Program-made: the position numbers and the translations under genes
Assembly: GCA_928212115.1 (NCBI GenBank)
Contig: CAKMRJ010005745.1
Location: 67,747,160-67,811,159 of the forward strand
DNA length: 64,000 nucleotides
Direction: 5' to 3'
Origin: Lactuca virosa
Taxonomy: Eukaryota; Streptophyta; Magnoliopsida; Asterales; Asteraceae
Shown: positions 10,991-22,916 of the stretch, one piece after another
How the letters are laid out: the number at the start of each line of letters is the position of its first letter
Position numbering within the stretch: the first letter of the stretch is position 1
The notes under the pieces: generated by a model
What the model saw: only the letters and a program-made list of their open reading frames with translations
Databases searched by the model: none
Told to the model about the DNA's origin: nothing

Positions 10991-12471
10991 TTTTAAGATT
11001 TGGTTTCGGCTGTAAATTTTTTTTTAAGTCTATTTCTTATTTTCTCTTTATTTATTATTATTATTTTTTAAGGGTGTTTTGTGCTTATTTCTTTTTGTTA
11101 ATTTTTATGTTTTTTTATTTTATTTTTCAGTACACTTTAAAAATCCAAAAATATTTTTTTTCTTCTCTTTTTATGTTTTTATTATTTTTCAGAAAATTTC
11201 AAAACTACAAAAAAAATTTTTCTTTTATTTTTTATTATTTCTTTTGGTTTTGTTTTGTTTGTGTGGTTTGTTTGTTTGCAACATAATTTGGAGCTAAGGC
11301 AGGTATGATTCTTTTCATATGAACTAGTTAAGTGTCTCTAGAAGCATGCTGCTGCATGTCAACCGAAGCCTCTAAGACTAAGAGCAAGGCCTTAATGATT
11401 CGATCTATACCTATCGTTTCTTCCCAATCAGGCTGTTAAATCCACTCAAGTCAAGAGCTACCTTACTCTTCTCAAATGAGTTAAGAGTTTTCTGATTTGT
11501 CACGTTGATATAGCAGAGGTACTTTCGGTTCCTTAACCACCTTGCTTATATTCTCCATCAACTTTCGGTTCACCACTGTAACCCTTGAGACTCTCATCCT
11601 TTACTACTGAGGTTTATGGTTGCATAAAATCTGTGATTATGATCTTAGATACATACACCACGTGCTGAGTGAAACCCAAAATCCAACACCAACAATGAAT
11701 TGACGGTGAATCTTTATATTCAAGATCTTACTTGTTACCTAATGAAGTCTCATTTTATTTTTGAGTGGTCTTTTATGAAATTGTCTAACACCAAGGCATT
11801 TCTTCCCAAAAAGATCCAGTTTGTTTTTCTTTTTGAGATTTTTGTAACATCTTCAGTCACAACAAATTATATCCAACCTACTTGTTCAACAGACCATATC
11901 GGTCTCACAAGTACTTCATCCAACGTTCGATCTTAAGTTAAGAATCAATGTTCGGTTGAAGATAAGCCACCCATTAGACCTATTATTTAAAATAAGCCTT
12001 TCGATGTTTTTTTTACAAACACTCGATCGTATTTTCTTGGGGAACCACGCAAGCACTTCAAGTCTCTATTGACTTTGAAGGAAACGATTCTTGCCCGGAA
12101 TCATCTGCTTCATGTCTCATTAAAGACATCACTCACATCCTATACACATTTTGCTTTATTTCTTTATCTTTTGTCACACTCTTGTACGAAAATTCTTTGT
12201 GATTTTCTAACATTCTGATTGCTGTTCCTTGTGATTCGTTTAACGTTTAATTTTTGGAACAACAGTGGTAATACTAATTTTTGGAGCGAAGATGAATTTG
12301 AAACGTCGAATTGGGGATAAGATTTTTGGGCGCGTGAATTTGAACGGTTCCTAAACCCACGCTTGCTGACGTATATCTAGGAGAAACCAAGCTGTCACAT
12401 CGCGCTTTTTCAGGCGACGTTTCAGTGATCGTATCATCATCATGAAGATTCTTTCTCTCTCCTGGCAACGG
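10991..12471 (+). other. Spacer of B between pol and the third ORF
   Basis: No gene is supported. A very T-rich stretch (11050-11290) contains several TTTTCAG sequences that could act as splice acceptors. The rest is mixed sequence with scattered CGGTT words. The spacer ends with a TATA box at 12472. Short Phe-rich ORFs here reflect the T-rich composition. Confidence 0.6.
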
Positions 12472-12479
12472 TATATAAA
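12472..12479 (+). promoter_or_regulatory. TATA box upstream of the third ORF of B
   Basis: TATATAAA lies 95 bases before the ATG at 12575, with a C/T-rich stretch between. This is the spacing of an ordinary plant promoter and suggests the third ORF could have been transcribed from inside the element. No mapped start supports it. Confidence 0.45.
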
Positions 12480-12574
12480 GGGTTTCTTACACATATTGTA
12501 CCTTCTTACCTTCTTCAAATTCTCTCAATACACAAGCCGATCTGCAACTGTTCATCTTCTTCCTTACCTCAACA

Positions 12575-15500
12575 ATGGCGGATTCCTCATCTGTTCAAGA
12601 TCAAACTGCTTCGTCCTCATTGCTCGTGATTAAACCCAATCAGAACATGATCATTCAACTGAACCCCTTTCTGTATGATTCGTACATGCTCCAGGTTGTT
12701 GAATGTCTCAAATACTCTCCTCTGGTTATCGCACTCACACAGGTGGAATCTGTCCCGATGTCACTATTATCGCAAGTCTACTCTACTGCATCCTATGACA
12801 AGAACAAGGAGAGGATCTACTTCCAAATCTTCTCACACAAGGCATGAATTTCGAAAGGGCGATTCTGTACCCTATTAAAGCTTGCTGTCGATACCTCTGT
12901 TATCTCTCCCGACTTCGTCACAACAACTCAACTGTTGACAATGCTCTACGAGATGGGATACACTGAGGTTCTTACCATAGTGACGAAGATTAAGAAATCA
13001 TGTTTGCCGCCACAATGGAATGGATTGCTTACTCTTCTCAACAAGGGTTTAGCGGAGAGGGTTGCTGGGTCCGATGGTACCAGTAAGGGTTTTCTGACCA
13101 TTCTCTATGGTCTTTACAATGGACTTAATCTCGATTATGGGTCCATCATATGGTCGCAACTAGTGCAAAGTCTCAACACCTTGACGAGGCACTCTGAAAT
13201 TTCTTGTGGTCGTTTCTGGACCATCGTCACACGAAGGGCTATTGACTCTTTGCAGATTCCCATCATGAAAGATGCCCTAATCTCATATGTGGCTACTTTT
13301 CATACGAAGAAGATCATCTTCTCCGATGCCTCCAAGTTCTCTCACATTGGTTCAATACTTGAAACGATGTACATGTGTGTGACTAATGAAAGTAAAGTGA
13401 TGGCCGATTACCGAATGCTTCCTCCCACAGGACCGAGAGAACTGACTCCTGCACAGAGAGCTGCTTTAGATGCTGTGGAGAAGCCAGCCAACTGAGGCAA
13501 AAGGGAAAATACCAAGAAAGTGACAATCAAAGGTCCTTCGTCTAAGCCTGCTCCGTCTAAAAAGCAAAAGGCTGAAAAAGGTGATTCTTCGGCTCCAAAG
13601 AAGGTTAAGAAGATGGCGAAGAAATCCAAAAGTCCTTCTCCTTCCAGCTCAGACAATGATGAGGAGCGATCGGCATAAGAGGAATATGAGGTTCAGCATC
13701 ATGTTTCACCGAGAGGTAATACACCTCCTCGTTCTCCAACTCCCACTGAACCTTTGAATGACAAGCTTCCTACTCCTCCTTCATCTCCACCGAAAACCGT
13801 TGTTCCAGTTTCGGTTGCTCCCATTCCACCACCTACTACATCTCAAACCACAACTTCTGTACCACCACCACCACCAGTTAGTACCACACCAATCTCTACA
13901 ACTCCTCTACCACCTCCCATCTTTTCACACGCAACTCCCACCACCACTCCTACCACCACAACAACCGAACTTCCAGTACAAGTCAACGTATCTGATACGT
14001 GGGCTCATACTGAAACCGAACCTCTTGTTACTTCCAAACCTCTTTCACCCTCACCCTCATCAGATTCTGGAGATACTCTTGGTGGTGATAATGTGGAGTT
14101 TGACTCGACTTATTACAGTCCCTATCAGATTACAACAGACGAAGATGAAGAGACTCCTGTCACACGACAACAATTGTAGAGTATTGATGAAAAGCTTGAT
14201 CAATTGCTTGCCTCTACCAAGACATACAACGATGTTGTGCTCAAGGATTTTCTTGAGGCATCCACACAGGCGGTTGAAGCATCTACTTCTTCTTGCAAGA
14301 AGGCCACTACTGAAGTTGCAGAACTTGTTCACAATTCTCAGATTTTTCTTGAATCCCTCAAAGGACATGTTGATTCAAATGCAGCTAAAGTGAACGCTTC
14401 AGTGGATTCTTTATCAAAGTCACTTCAACAGGAGCAAGCTAAATTTGAGAATGTTCGTTCTTCCATTCAAGCTGAGAACACTTCTCTACTTACCTCAGTG
14501 ACTTCTCGCCTTGAAACACTCCAGGCTGACTTAGCAAAGGAGAGTGCCTTAAAGGAAGATCTTGCACGCCAAGCGTCTACTATTGAAGTTCAGAAAGTTC
14601 AATTGACTCAAGCTGAAAGGGAGATTTCATTGTTGAAGACTGAGCGAGCTGTATTCCGGAGTTGTGCTGGTGATGTAAATAATATGCTTACCAATCTTCT
14701 TAGTGCTCATGATCCGATACTTACTCTGACCATCATGAATCATCTAACTACCAAGCTTCTTCCTGCTCTTGCACTCTTACATGAAATGAAGGGTGTTTCG
14801 GAGAGATTCGTACCACCAAAACAAGGGGGAGAAGATGTTCACACTACTCAACCGAAGGTCACTGTCAAAACCGAACCGAAGGGTAATGAAGCTTCGGGTT
14901 CTGGTGATAAAGATAAGAAGAAGGGACTGGCTGATGATAGTGATGAAGAAGAAGAAACAATTGCCGAGGCCCGTGAAACGAAAGAAAAGGGATAAGGAAT
15001 TGGATGAAACCCTTCGGGTTGTGAAGGAAGCTGAAGAAAGGGAGTGAAAGAACAAGGAAGAGCAAGATGCCTTAATTTGCAAAAAGGCCTTGTTTCCTCA
15101 TTGGACTAGAGAAACGCTCATCAAAGAAGCAATAGAGTTTCCAAGCGTGTATTGGCTGGAACCTGTAGCCTCTTTTGATTGTGAGAATTCGAGGGACTCA
15201 CAATTTGATATGCCCATAACAAGAAATGCATTTACTTTTCATTGCTTTGATTCGACTGTTCAAGTTCCCTCACCTCACTCTAATGTTGATCGTAAACTTA
15301 TCGATTTTTATCTCAAGTTCGGTCAGCCTCAGTACCTGACATGGAGTGCTCAGAAGATTATTACTGTCAAGGTGCTGAAACCTTCGCCTGCAGGGAAGTT
15401 TATCAATGTTAGTTTCAGAATAACTCGAGGTTCAGCAAACTCGGTTTCGGTTATATCCCTGGCAGATCTTCGAAACTTCAATCCTCATGATTGGATCTTG

Positions 15501-15956
15501 TTGTTTAACATACTGCTCACCAATGCAAACGAATATGAGCGGATCCTGGATCATTTGAAGAGGATGTTGGCATCTTATATCCATGAAGTTGTTGCAATGG
15601 ATCAAGAGATTGCTAAAGTCTTGAAGAAGAAACCCACTGTAAAGCCAACTAAAAAACCTGGAGATGCGAAAAAAATGAAGATGGGGCAAATTGATTCTAC
15701 ACATCTCACAGTGATGTTCACAAAAGGCGAAGCTAATCGATTTCTTTTCGCTCTTGTTGACAAGCATCTGTTCTCCACGGACTGCTTAGAGCACATAATT
15801 AATCTCATCCATCGGTGCAAGCAGAACTCTGAGGCAGACAAGTAGAACTTCACGGACATGGTTCGGTGGTATATCACTTTTCGTCATACTCTTTTGGCCA
15901 TCATACCGAAGGTGTTCAAGACTGTCAAGAAGTCTTCCATAGCTCAACCGAAGTGA
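12575..15956 (+). pseudogene. Third ORF of element B, about 1,130 codons (stops and one frameshift)
   Basis: ATG 12575 opens a frame that continues to about 14980 through four stops (12845, 13493, 13676, 14177). It then shifts by one base and continues in frame 3 through stops at 15045 and 15843 to the final TGA at 15954. The order is: a conserved N-terminal part (VIKPNQNM...) and a folded middle (LLTMLYEMGY, RHSEISCGRFW) to about residue 300; a Lys/Ser-rich and Pro/Thr-rich low-complexity part with PPPPP; a coiled coil of about 200 residues (14200-14680); an acidic charged stretch; and a C-terminal domain (SAQKIITVKVLKPSPAG, PHDWILLFNILL). It resembles the extra ORF found after pol in Asteraceae Sirevirus-like elements. 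No signal peptide or membrane segment is seen, so calling it env would be unsupported. Function unknown. Confidence 0.72.
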
Positions 15957-15976
15957 GCTTTCGGCTCCATTGACGC

Positions 15977-15988
15977 AAAGGGGGAGAT
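15977..15988 (+). other. Polypurine tract of B
   Basis: AAAGGGGGAGAT directly precedes the 3' LTR start TGTTGGAT at 15989; it primes plus-strand synthesis. Confidence 0.9.
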
Positions 15989-16299
15989 TGTTGGATATTT
16001 TATGTTGCGTCATGGGCTTGGTTTTGTATATCCGGATTGGGCCTGTCCATCCGTGATTATAGATTAGGGTTAAGCTATAAATAGTGCATGCATGTATGCC
16101 TTAGTTACGTTCGAGATTATTATCATTATTGCTTTTGTAACCCTAAACACCTCTACAGTCGAAGTTCTTAATCGAGCTCTTCTGAGGTGTTAAAGCTTAA
16201 TCATTCGACATCAGTTAAACCATTCTTGTGTTCTTCATTACGTCGTTTACAGTTTTTCTGCTTAGAATCTATCGATCCTACTAGAACATTGTTCTAACA
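15989..16299 (+). mobile_element. 3' LTR of B
   Basis: 311 bp, starts TGTTGG, ends TTCTAACA, TATA box at 16076-16083, same length as the 5' LTR. It is followed by the target duplication ATTAC at 16300-16304. Confidence 0.95.
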
Positions 16300-17068
16300 A
16301 TTACCTTGTGATGGTGTGTATGAAACTATGTCGGTTGTAGATAACCTAGGAAATAATGTCTTCTGTATCGATTCTTCCACTAGCTTGGATAAATCATCAT
16401 TATGGCATTGTCGTCTTGAACATGTAAGCAAGAAACGCATAGGCCAACTCCAAAAGGATGGAGTCTTGGAGTCATTTAACCTAAAGTAAGATGATAGTTG
16501 TGAATCTTGTTTGCTTGGAAAAATGAAAAAGTTGCCCTTCACTGGTTCTTGTGCTAGAGGTGAGGATTTGTTGGACCTCATACATATTGATGTGTGTGGA
16601 CCCTTCAGAACCGCCACAAGAGATGCTAACCGCTTCTATGTGATTTTTAATGATGATTATAGTAGATATGGATATGTCTAATTAATCAAGCATAAGTCAA
16701 AAACCTTTGAAAAGTTCAAGGAGTTTAAACAGGAAGTGAAGAATCAGTTGGGCAGGAACATTAAGATGCTTCGATCCGATCGAGGTGGTGAGTATCTTAG
16801 TACAAAGTTCCTTGACTATCTTAAGGAATGTGGGATTGTCTCAGAATTGACACCTCCCAGAACACCACAGCTTAATGGTGTTGCTGAGAGGCGCAATCGA
16901 ACCCTGTTAGATATGGTTCGTTCCATGATGAGTCGAGTTTTGCTACCAATCTCATTTTGGGGGTATGCCTTAGAGACTGCCGCCCATATCCTTAATCTAG
17001 TCCCTATAAAGAAGGTTGTCAAAACACCTCACGAGAGGTGTATTTTTATCGGCTACCCACAGAGATCC
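16300..17068 (+). pseudogene. pol: Integrase region of Copia A, between B and C
   Basis: Frame 2 resumes from the protease side with PCDGVYE. The zinc-binding residues are intact (WHCRLEH, CESC), and the catalytic Asp, Asp and Glu are seen in HIDVCGP, RSDRGGEYL and NGVAERRNR. Stops lie at 16487-16489 and 16679-16681. Near 17035 the protein passes from TPHE straight to RCIFIGYPQ. Element B has about 40 residues between the equivalent points (PYE and GIFLGYS), so an internal deletion of roughly 110-120 bases that kept the frame is likely. The segment ends at GATCC (17064-17068), where C is inserted, and continues at 22917. Confidence 0.9.
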
Positions 17069-17370
17069 TGTTGGATTAGTGTCTAAGTCCATAACTATTT
17101 TGGTATGTACTTGACCCGATTATGAGCATGGTCCTTTTGGGTTGCCTTCACCATAGCAATATGTAGGATGAATTAAAGAGAGAAAGGTTTAATTATGATT
17201 TATTAATATATTATGAGAATAATATATTAAAGGAGAAATCATATTGTTTAATTAATATTAGTCAAGAATTAATTAAGAATTAATTTTGTGACTAAAAGAA
17301 ATTAATTAAATTAAGGGGACTGATATTGTAATTATAAGATAGTTACAAAGTTGGGCTTTGGATCCATTAG
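17069..17370 (+). mobile_element. 5' LTR of C (3' part deleted)
   Basis: TGTTGGATTAGTGTCTAAG starts the LTR. It matches 22118-22420 with about five differences, then jumps to leader sequence (TGCCATTGAAAAGTTC) near 17371. Confidence 0.9.
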
Positions 17371-17626
17371 ATGCCATTGAAAAGTTCAATGAATCTCAAA
17401 AGATCTAGGAGTTTCAATTCATTGTAAAACTTAAACTTCTTTTTCGTTTTTTCATGGTGGAAATTGGTAAATCGTCATTTACCTACCTTCAAATATTCTG
17501 CAACTAGATTACGACATCCCTCTTCTAGGTTGTAGAGTATTGTGTTGGATCCTAGCCTTAATAACTCACTTGGGTGTTTTATTAAGGACTCAATCAACCA
17601 AACTTGAATTTTCTCCCGTTTTGTGG

Positions 17627-18283
17627 ATGTCTAAATCTTATAATGGTCTTCCCAAGTCCCTTGGAACAAGCTTTCCAAATGAAGATGACGTTCCAAGATA
17701 CGATCAAGGAAATGAGAGGCATGCTTCACTTCCTCCACCTCCTCCAATTATTCTCCATGACCCACAAGTTCAAAGGCTTGAAAAGTTCAAGCTCACTCAA
17801 TCCCTATTGGCAAGTAAGCACAAAGATGGGAAGCCTGTGTGTGCACACGTCTTAGAGATGAAGTCATGCATTGATAGGTTAAGGATGTTGGGTGTCGACA
17901 TCTCAGAGATGTTGGCTGTTGACTGGGTTCTTCAGTCACTTCCTGATTCGTGTACTGAGTTCGTAAGAGAGTACTATGCGATGGTTCACGACGTGACCCT
18001 CATTGATTTGACCTATTTGCTTATTGCTGCTGAATCAGCGATGATTTCGCGCACTAGTCAAGCAAACTTGATTGGTCGATCAAACCCACATGCTTCATTG
18101 GACACTAGCTACATTGGAAGTCCAGAAAAGGCTGAGATTGTCCCTTGCTATGTACCAAAGGAGTCCATTTGCTTTTACTACCAAGAGAAGGGGCATTGGA
18201 GACGAAGCTGCCTTGTTTACCTGAGAGATCTAAGAGATGGGAGAGTCAAGACGTATGGCTCTACTTCAGGTAAAATCTATTAA
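17627..18283 (+). CDS. gag: Short Gag of element C (218 codons, open)
   Basis: The ATG at 17627 lies after the same leader end that precedes gag in A, and the frame is open to TAA 18281-18283. The N-terminus is short and carries SLPPPPPIIL (about residue 42) in place of the first half of the A Gag. From about residue 60 it follows the second half of the Copia Gag core: SLLASKHKDGKPVCAHVLEM, LQSLPDSCTEF and LLIAAESAM align with the same places in A. The zinc knuckle at 18170-18211 reads CFYYQEKGHWRRSC, with the second Cys changed to Tyr, so RNA binding is probably weakened. E has the same N-terminal plan, so the shortening is ancestral to the family. It is the only TE protein here with a complete, uninterrupted frame. 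Confidence 0.78.
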   Translation: MSKSYNGLPKSLGTSFPNEDDVPRYDQGNERHASLPPPPPIILHDPQVQRLEKFKLTQSLLASKHKDGKPVCAHVLEMKSCIDRLRMLGVDISEMLAVDWVLQSLPDSCTEFVREYYAMVHDVTLIDLTYLLIAAESAMISRTSQANLIGRSNPHASLDTSYIGSPEKAEIVPCYVPKESICFYYQEKGHWRRSCLVYLRDLRDGRVKTYGSTSGKIY

Positions 18284-21200
18284 CTAACTCTATAAGTTCC
18301 TATTCTTTCATTCTTAATACATGATGTGATAAGATTACATTTTGATGTTTTTGCAAGATCGAAGAAAAGAGAGGAAGCTTAAGGAAGAAGCGTGCTGAAT
18401 CTGATCATGAAGAAATGGATTTCGATCGCATGGACTCAAGGATCAGATTTTTTGAGCTCCTACTCTAGAGTTAGGATAGAATGATAAGAAATATGAAATA
18501 GCATAGTTTTTCAGTTGAATTGCATTGTAAGGACAAATTTTTTTCCGCAATAAAATAAATTTTGATTTTGTCTTATTTATTTATCCTTGCAATGGTGTGT
18601 ATGAAAAATTGATGTTTGATTGTTTCTATTGTTAGCAATAATGGATTCTTTATTATGTTATTTGTGGAAATGTCGAGAATTTGCCAAATAAGGGAAGATT
18701 CTCATCGCCCAAGTTTCAGTTGGACAGAAACTTGGAGTCATGCAACTTGGTTGCGTGATGAATGAGAAACTTCATATTTGAAAATTAGACTAATTCTTTG
18801 ACAAAGTGTCAAGAGAAGGACTAGGAGATCGAGTACACTAGGTTGTGCATTGATCAAGTCCACCACAAGAGTGATAAAGATATTCGTCATGATTTACTAA
18901 AGTTTAGTAAATATGTTTATACTTATAAGATTAAGTATAATTATGAGTTGATTGAAAGAGTTTCAATCAATAGCAGAACGAATAAGAAGAATCAAGTAGG
19001 CAGAAAGATAAAAGTTTCTCTATTCTAAGAAGAAGGGATAGTACCTTTTATTGTGTTTTATGATAAGTCTTAATGATTAAGAACTATTTCTCAATTGGTC
19101 CTCTAAGTGAGTCTTAGTGCATTTGTATGTCTAAGAAGAGGAATCGAGAATTATAGAAATAGTAAAATCAATAAGTCAATCATACTTCGTTCCAATATCA
19201 AGTCTTAGAGTCAAGATTCTGACATGAGTGACAAGTCTTAAGTAGGTTTATAACACTCGTCAAACGTGAAATTTGGAAAAGTTTTCTTATTCTTGAACAT
19301 TTGAAATTGGTAAGTTGTGATGTCTTGGATAAGACAAAGACCAACCAGGACCAATTGTGTGAAGTGTTAAACTTGACAAAAGGCTACACTAACTCTTGAA
19401 TATTTGTTTGTCAAGAAATGTTTCTAGACAAGAGAACCTAATATGTCAAGGAGTTAGTGGGAGTCTTAATGGTCTTGAAAAGTTTCAAGAACAAATCAAG
19501 AGTAAACCTAGTTAATCATCACCAGCGCACGACTTGAGGCTTATAACCTATCGTGTTGACATTATTTTGTTTCTGTGTCATTCCAATTAAGCTAAATATG
19601 TATGTGAGTTCTATGAGATCTCATTTGAATGCATAAACACAAAGCACCTTGATCAATGGAAAGTACATTGATATGTAAGGGTGAGTTGCTAAACCACTTG
19701 GAAGACATGGTGGGCACTCGTGTTACCATGAGGCAAGAAATCAAGATTGAACAAGTTCAGTCCATATTGTTTTGGATTTGTCGCAAACTTTCGTTTTTGA
19801 CAAATTTACATGGATAGGAACACATACATCATAAAATCTAAGTGTCATAAGGTTTCCCTCCTTCATGAAAATGATTGTGAGGAAATGCTTTCACTAAAAG
19901 ATATTTTAAGAAGATAGCAATTGTGAAAATTGTATTCTCAAATTCGATTATGATTACGACATCCCTTTTTATAGTTCGAATTGTGAGATTTGGCAATTGG
20001 TCTGAACATTTGGGACTTAGTAACATAAATTCTGAATTGTTTAGACACACATGTGAGCTATCTAAGGCAAAGATGTATGAGCTTAAAAAGCTTAGATAAA
20101 GGCTTATCAAAGCATTAGGTATTAGAAATATGAACTTAAGAAATTCAATAAGCATTGTTTTCAGGAAGTTCAATTGTTTTCTGAATACATGTCAAAGCTA
20201 GTGGGAGCATAAGTGTTATGCTGGTAAGAAAATAATCATCATGTTAGTGGGAGCATGATTATTATGGTAAGTGTTGCAAGTTAGGAATATTAATTATAGA
20301 AAACAAAGATTCACTTTGCAAAGTTGCAAGGGTTGAAAAGTTGTTTTGTTATAATTAAGGGAGAGAATATTATACTTCGTTTCAAAATCTAAAAGCTTAG
20401 ATCGAGAAATGTTAATAAAATTTAGTCAAGGATACATAGTGCATTCTCAAAATTCGATTATGATTACGACATCCCTCTTCATAGTTCGAATTGTGGGAAC
20501 ATGGCACATAAAATATTATGGCAGAAAGCTGATAAAGTATCACGTCTTTATGTGAGACATTATGCATCGTGTCCAATACGCTTCGGGTATAGGATCGATA
20601 GCATATGCTATAATATTTGACCATTCTAAAATTTTCCAAATGCCTAGGGCATTAAGAGGGAAAAGGACTAGAACTGGATTTGACTAAAATAATTAAACAA
20701 CTATCAAAGAACGATTTGAGGTTCACTGAGGATTTGTCGCTTGTGAGTAGTTGGAAGTATAGTATTGGATGGACTATATTGACATTATTATGAATAGATA
20801 AGATTCTATTAAGAATGAGTTGTCATATGGCAAATATGGAAATGTTTCCATTAATAGGAGTTGGATATTAAGAAATATGTCTAGATTACAAACTTTTATG
20901 CGAGAAGGATGTTCAAAGGAATGTACTTTGAATGTGAGACTTCACGTCTATGGAATTGCCTTGTAACAATTTCCGATAGAATACCTTGTAATTTCATTAG
21001 CCGGGTCTTGGTGACTTTTGTGCTGTGAAATTACGAAAGAATCATTGCATAAAATGTTAGAATCTGACATATTCTAAAAGTGGCAAGAATTTGCTATTCT
21101 TATACTAATAATAAGGATTGGGGATTGTGAAATGAGTTGCATAGGAAAAAGTTTTTCAATTGATCTATTTCACAAAGTATGGACCATAGGAAACCAAAGT

Positions 21201-22106
21201 GTGCATGCTTGGAGCATGGGATAATTGTGGTTATAATTCGAGTAATAAGTTGATTTTCAGAAACATTAAACAATGAATAATGAGTAATCAATATGGTGAC
21301 TAAATAAAAGATGTTTTATTTATACTCAAGAGTTTGGGGCCATATGGGATTGAGTATTATCGTTGTGTTTCACTTTGCATGTTTTGACTTCCATAATAAC
21401 TGGGTTATTCGAACCTCCACAGTCGGTCACACGTTGGAAGTAGGTATGAAGCAAGACTGTCATGAATCTGTCTGTAGATTGTCTAAGTGTTTAGACATAG
21501 CACAAGTTTGCTGCAGAGTTCATGAGTGCTTTAATAAGATTAGAGTATTGGATTAAACCCACGCTCACTTGAATCACTTCATGTTTTTATCACGAGTGGT
21601 TGTGAGACGATAACATTGTATATTCTTGAAACCGAGACGTGTAAGTTGTTATTTGCTGGTCGGTTGCGCATTGATAATAAGAAAACGCATCAGTAACTTG
21701 GTGTTATAAAACTTATTATTGTGTGTGATTCGATCAGTAAATGCAAGCGAGCATCTGAGTCGAAGTTTATCCATTCCTTTTACCCAAAGTGGGATAAAAG
21801 CGATATCTGTGGGCCTCTAGATGATTTAGTGATGATCCTAAGCGCTTGGCCAAGTCGGGACTAATTTGATGTGTTCAATTGTAGTCTGTTGTCAGTCGTC
21901 ATAAATCAAAAGTCGGGAAACAGTATAGAGACAATGATTTAAATCCATGTCTCATGTATATACGATATCTTGTAGAATGGAGGAATATATGATCCCTTAT
22001 TTAAAGGACACGTGTATCTGATAAGATCAGAGTTGACAGCGGCTTTTGAAAGCTACGATTGCTGATCAGGTTCTGAATTTATGCAAAATAGTTATTAGAC
22101 TTATCC
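18284..22106 (+). pseudogene. Decayed pol fossil and 3' untranslated region of C
   Basis: No ORF of note, but short blocks collinear with A pol remain: PCNGVYE at 18585-18605 (A has PCDGVYE at 16304), then sequence resembling integrase near 18880-19015. An AAGCTAGTGGGAGC block near 20196 matches the RT stretch at 23790, and RVQYASGIGSIAYAIIF is at 20568-20618 (A has RVPYASAVGSIMYDITC at 24131-24181). The last 800 bases match the A 3' region (24824-25656). D and E carry the same fossil, so it was already dead when the family spread. ATTACGACATCCC occurs at 19953 and 20463. Confidence 0.75.
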
Positions 22107-22117
22107 AAGTTGGAGAC
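22107..22117 (+). other. Polypurine tract of C (AAGTTGGAGAC)
   Basis: It directly precedes the LTR start TGTTGG at 22118. The equivalent in A and D is AAGTGGGAGAC. Confidence 0.8.
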
Positions 22118-22916
22118 TGTTGGATTACTCTCTAAGTCCATAACTATTTTGGTATGTACTTGACCCGATTATGAGCATGATCCTTTTGGGTTGCCTTCAC
22201 CATAGCAATATGTAGGATGAATTAAGGAGAGAAAGGTTTAATTATGATTTATTAATATATTATGAGAATAATATATTAAAGGAGAAATCATATTGTTTAA
22301 TTAATATTAGTCAAGAATTAATTAAGAATTAATTTTGTGACTAAAAGAGATTAATTAAATTAAGGGGACTGATATTGTAATTATAAGATAGTTACAAAGT
22401 TGGGCTTTGGATCCATTTGATGGCAATGGACGAATTCTATATGGAGGTCCATAAAGAAATTGTCCAAGAGCCTTCTGGAATGGTCCATTAGACTGCTTAA
22501 GGCTTAAGCAGTCAGATTAGGGTTTCCTAGTTGTAAACCCTAATAGCCTACATGTATATAAAGGACCCTTAAGCACCAAAAATGTGGACAAGTAATCCTT
22601 TAGGGTTTCCAGCCGTTTTTTGGTGCCTCCTCTCTCCTCCCTCTTCATCCAAGTTGCTTAGTGGTGTTTGTGACTCCATTAGAGGTGCAACACTTGAGGC
22701 ACTAAGCTTTCTGAAGCCAATCAAAGCAAGGATTGATTGTTATTGCTATATAACAATCAAAGGTAATTACTAAACCCTTATTTCAGTTCTTATTTGATAG
22801 ATCTAGGATTTATAGCTTTGGATATTCAATTGCATGTTCATTAGACAAACTAGATCCAAAAGCTATTAGGGTTTGCATGTACACCATAGGAATGATGTAT
22901 TGCTCGAAACCCATCA
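22118..22916 (+). mobile_element. 3' LTR of C (799 bp)
   Basis: It starts TGTTGGATTAC, ends CGAAACCCATCA, and has TATATAAAG at about 22556. It is followed by the target duplication GATCC. Confidence 0.92.

Larger units (their letters stand above)
3609..16299 (+). mobile_element. Element B: 12.7-kb Sirevirus-like Copia element with an extra ORF
   Basis: B has two 311-bp LTRs, an initiator-Met PBS, gag with coiled-coil extension, pol in Copia order, a 1.8-kb spacer with tandem repeats, a long third ORF and a PPT directly before the 3' LTR. The target duplication ATTAC is perfect. RT residues such as YVDDIIFGS and the presence of an ORF after pol fit the Sirevirus (SIRE/Maximus) group, although its LTRs are unusually short for that group. 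About ten differences between the two LTRs are seen by eye, so it is not a fresh insertion. Every ORF has stops or shifts. Confidence 0.9.
17069..22916 (+). mobile_element. Element C: gag-only Copia element inserted in A
   Basis: C is flanked by GATCC (17064-17068 and 22917-22921), and removing it rejoins the pol frame of A. It has a truncated 5' LTR, the end of the A-type leader, a short gag, about 3.8 kb without usable ORFs, a PPT and a full 799-bp 3' LTR. The PBS is lost by a deletion that joins LTR position 17370 to leader sequence equivalent to 2082 in A. Because LTR and flank are otherwise intact, this deletion probably happened after insertion. C shares LTR, leader and 3' region with A, D and E. 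Confidence 0.92.

Noticed and set aside
11074..11297. Two overlapping Phe-rich small ORFs that look like membrane proteins
   Set aside because: They come from the T-rich spacer of B. No start context, homology or conservation is visible.
12575..15956. Calling the third ORF of B an envelope gene
   Set aside because: No signal peptide, membrane segment or cleavage site could be seen; only its position after pol suggests env.
18843..19028. Small ORF in C and others like it at 20412-20639, 52853-53122 and 53730-53996
   Set aside because: They lie in the pol fossil, are not conserved between C, D and E in frame, and have no recognisable motif.
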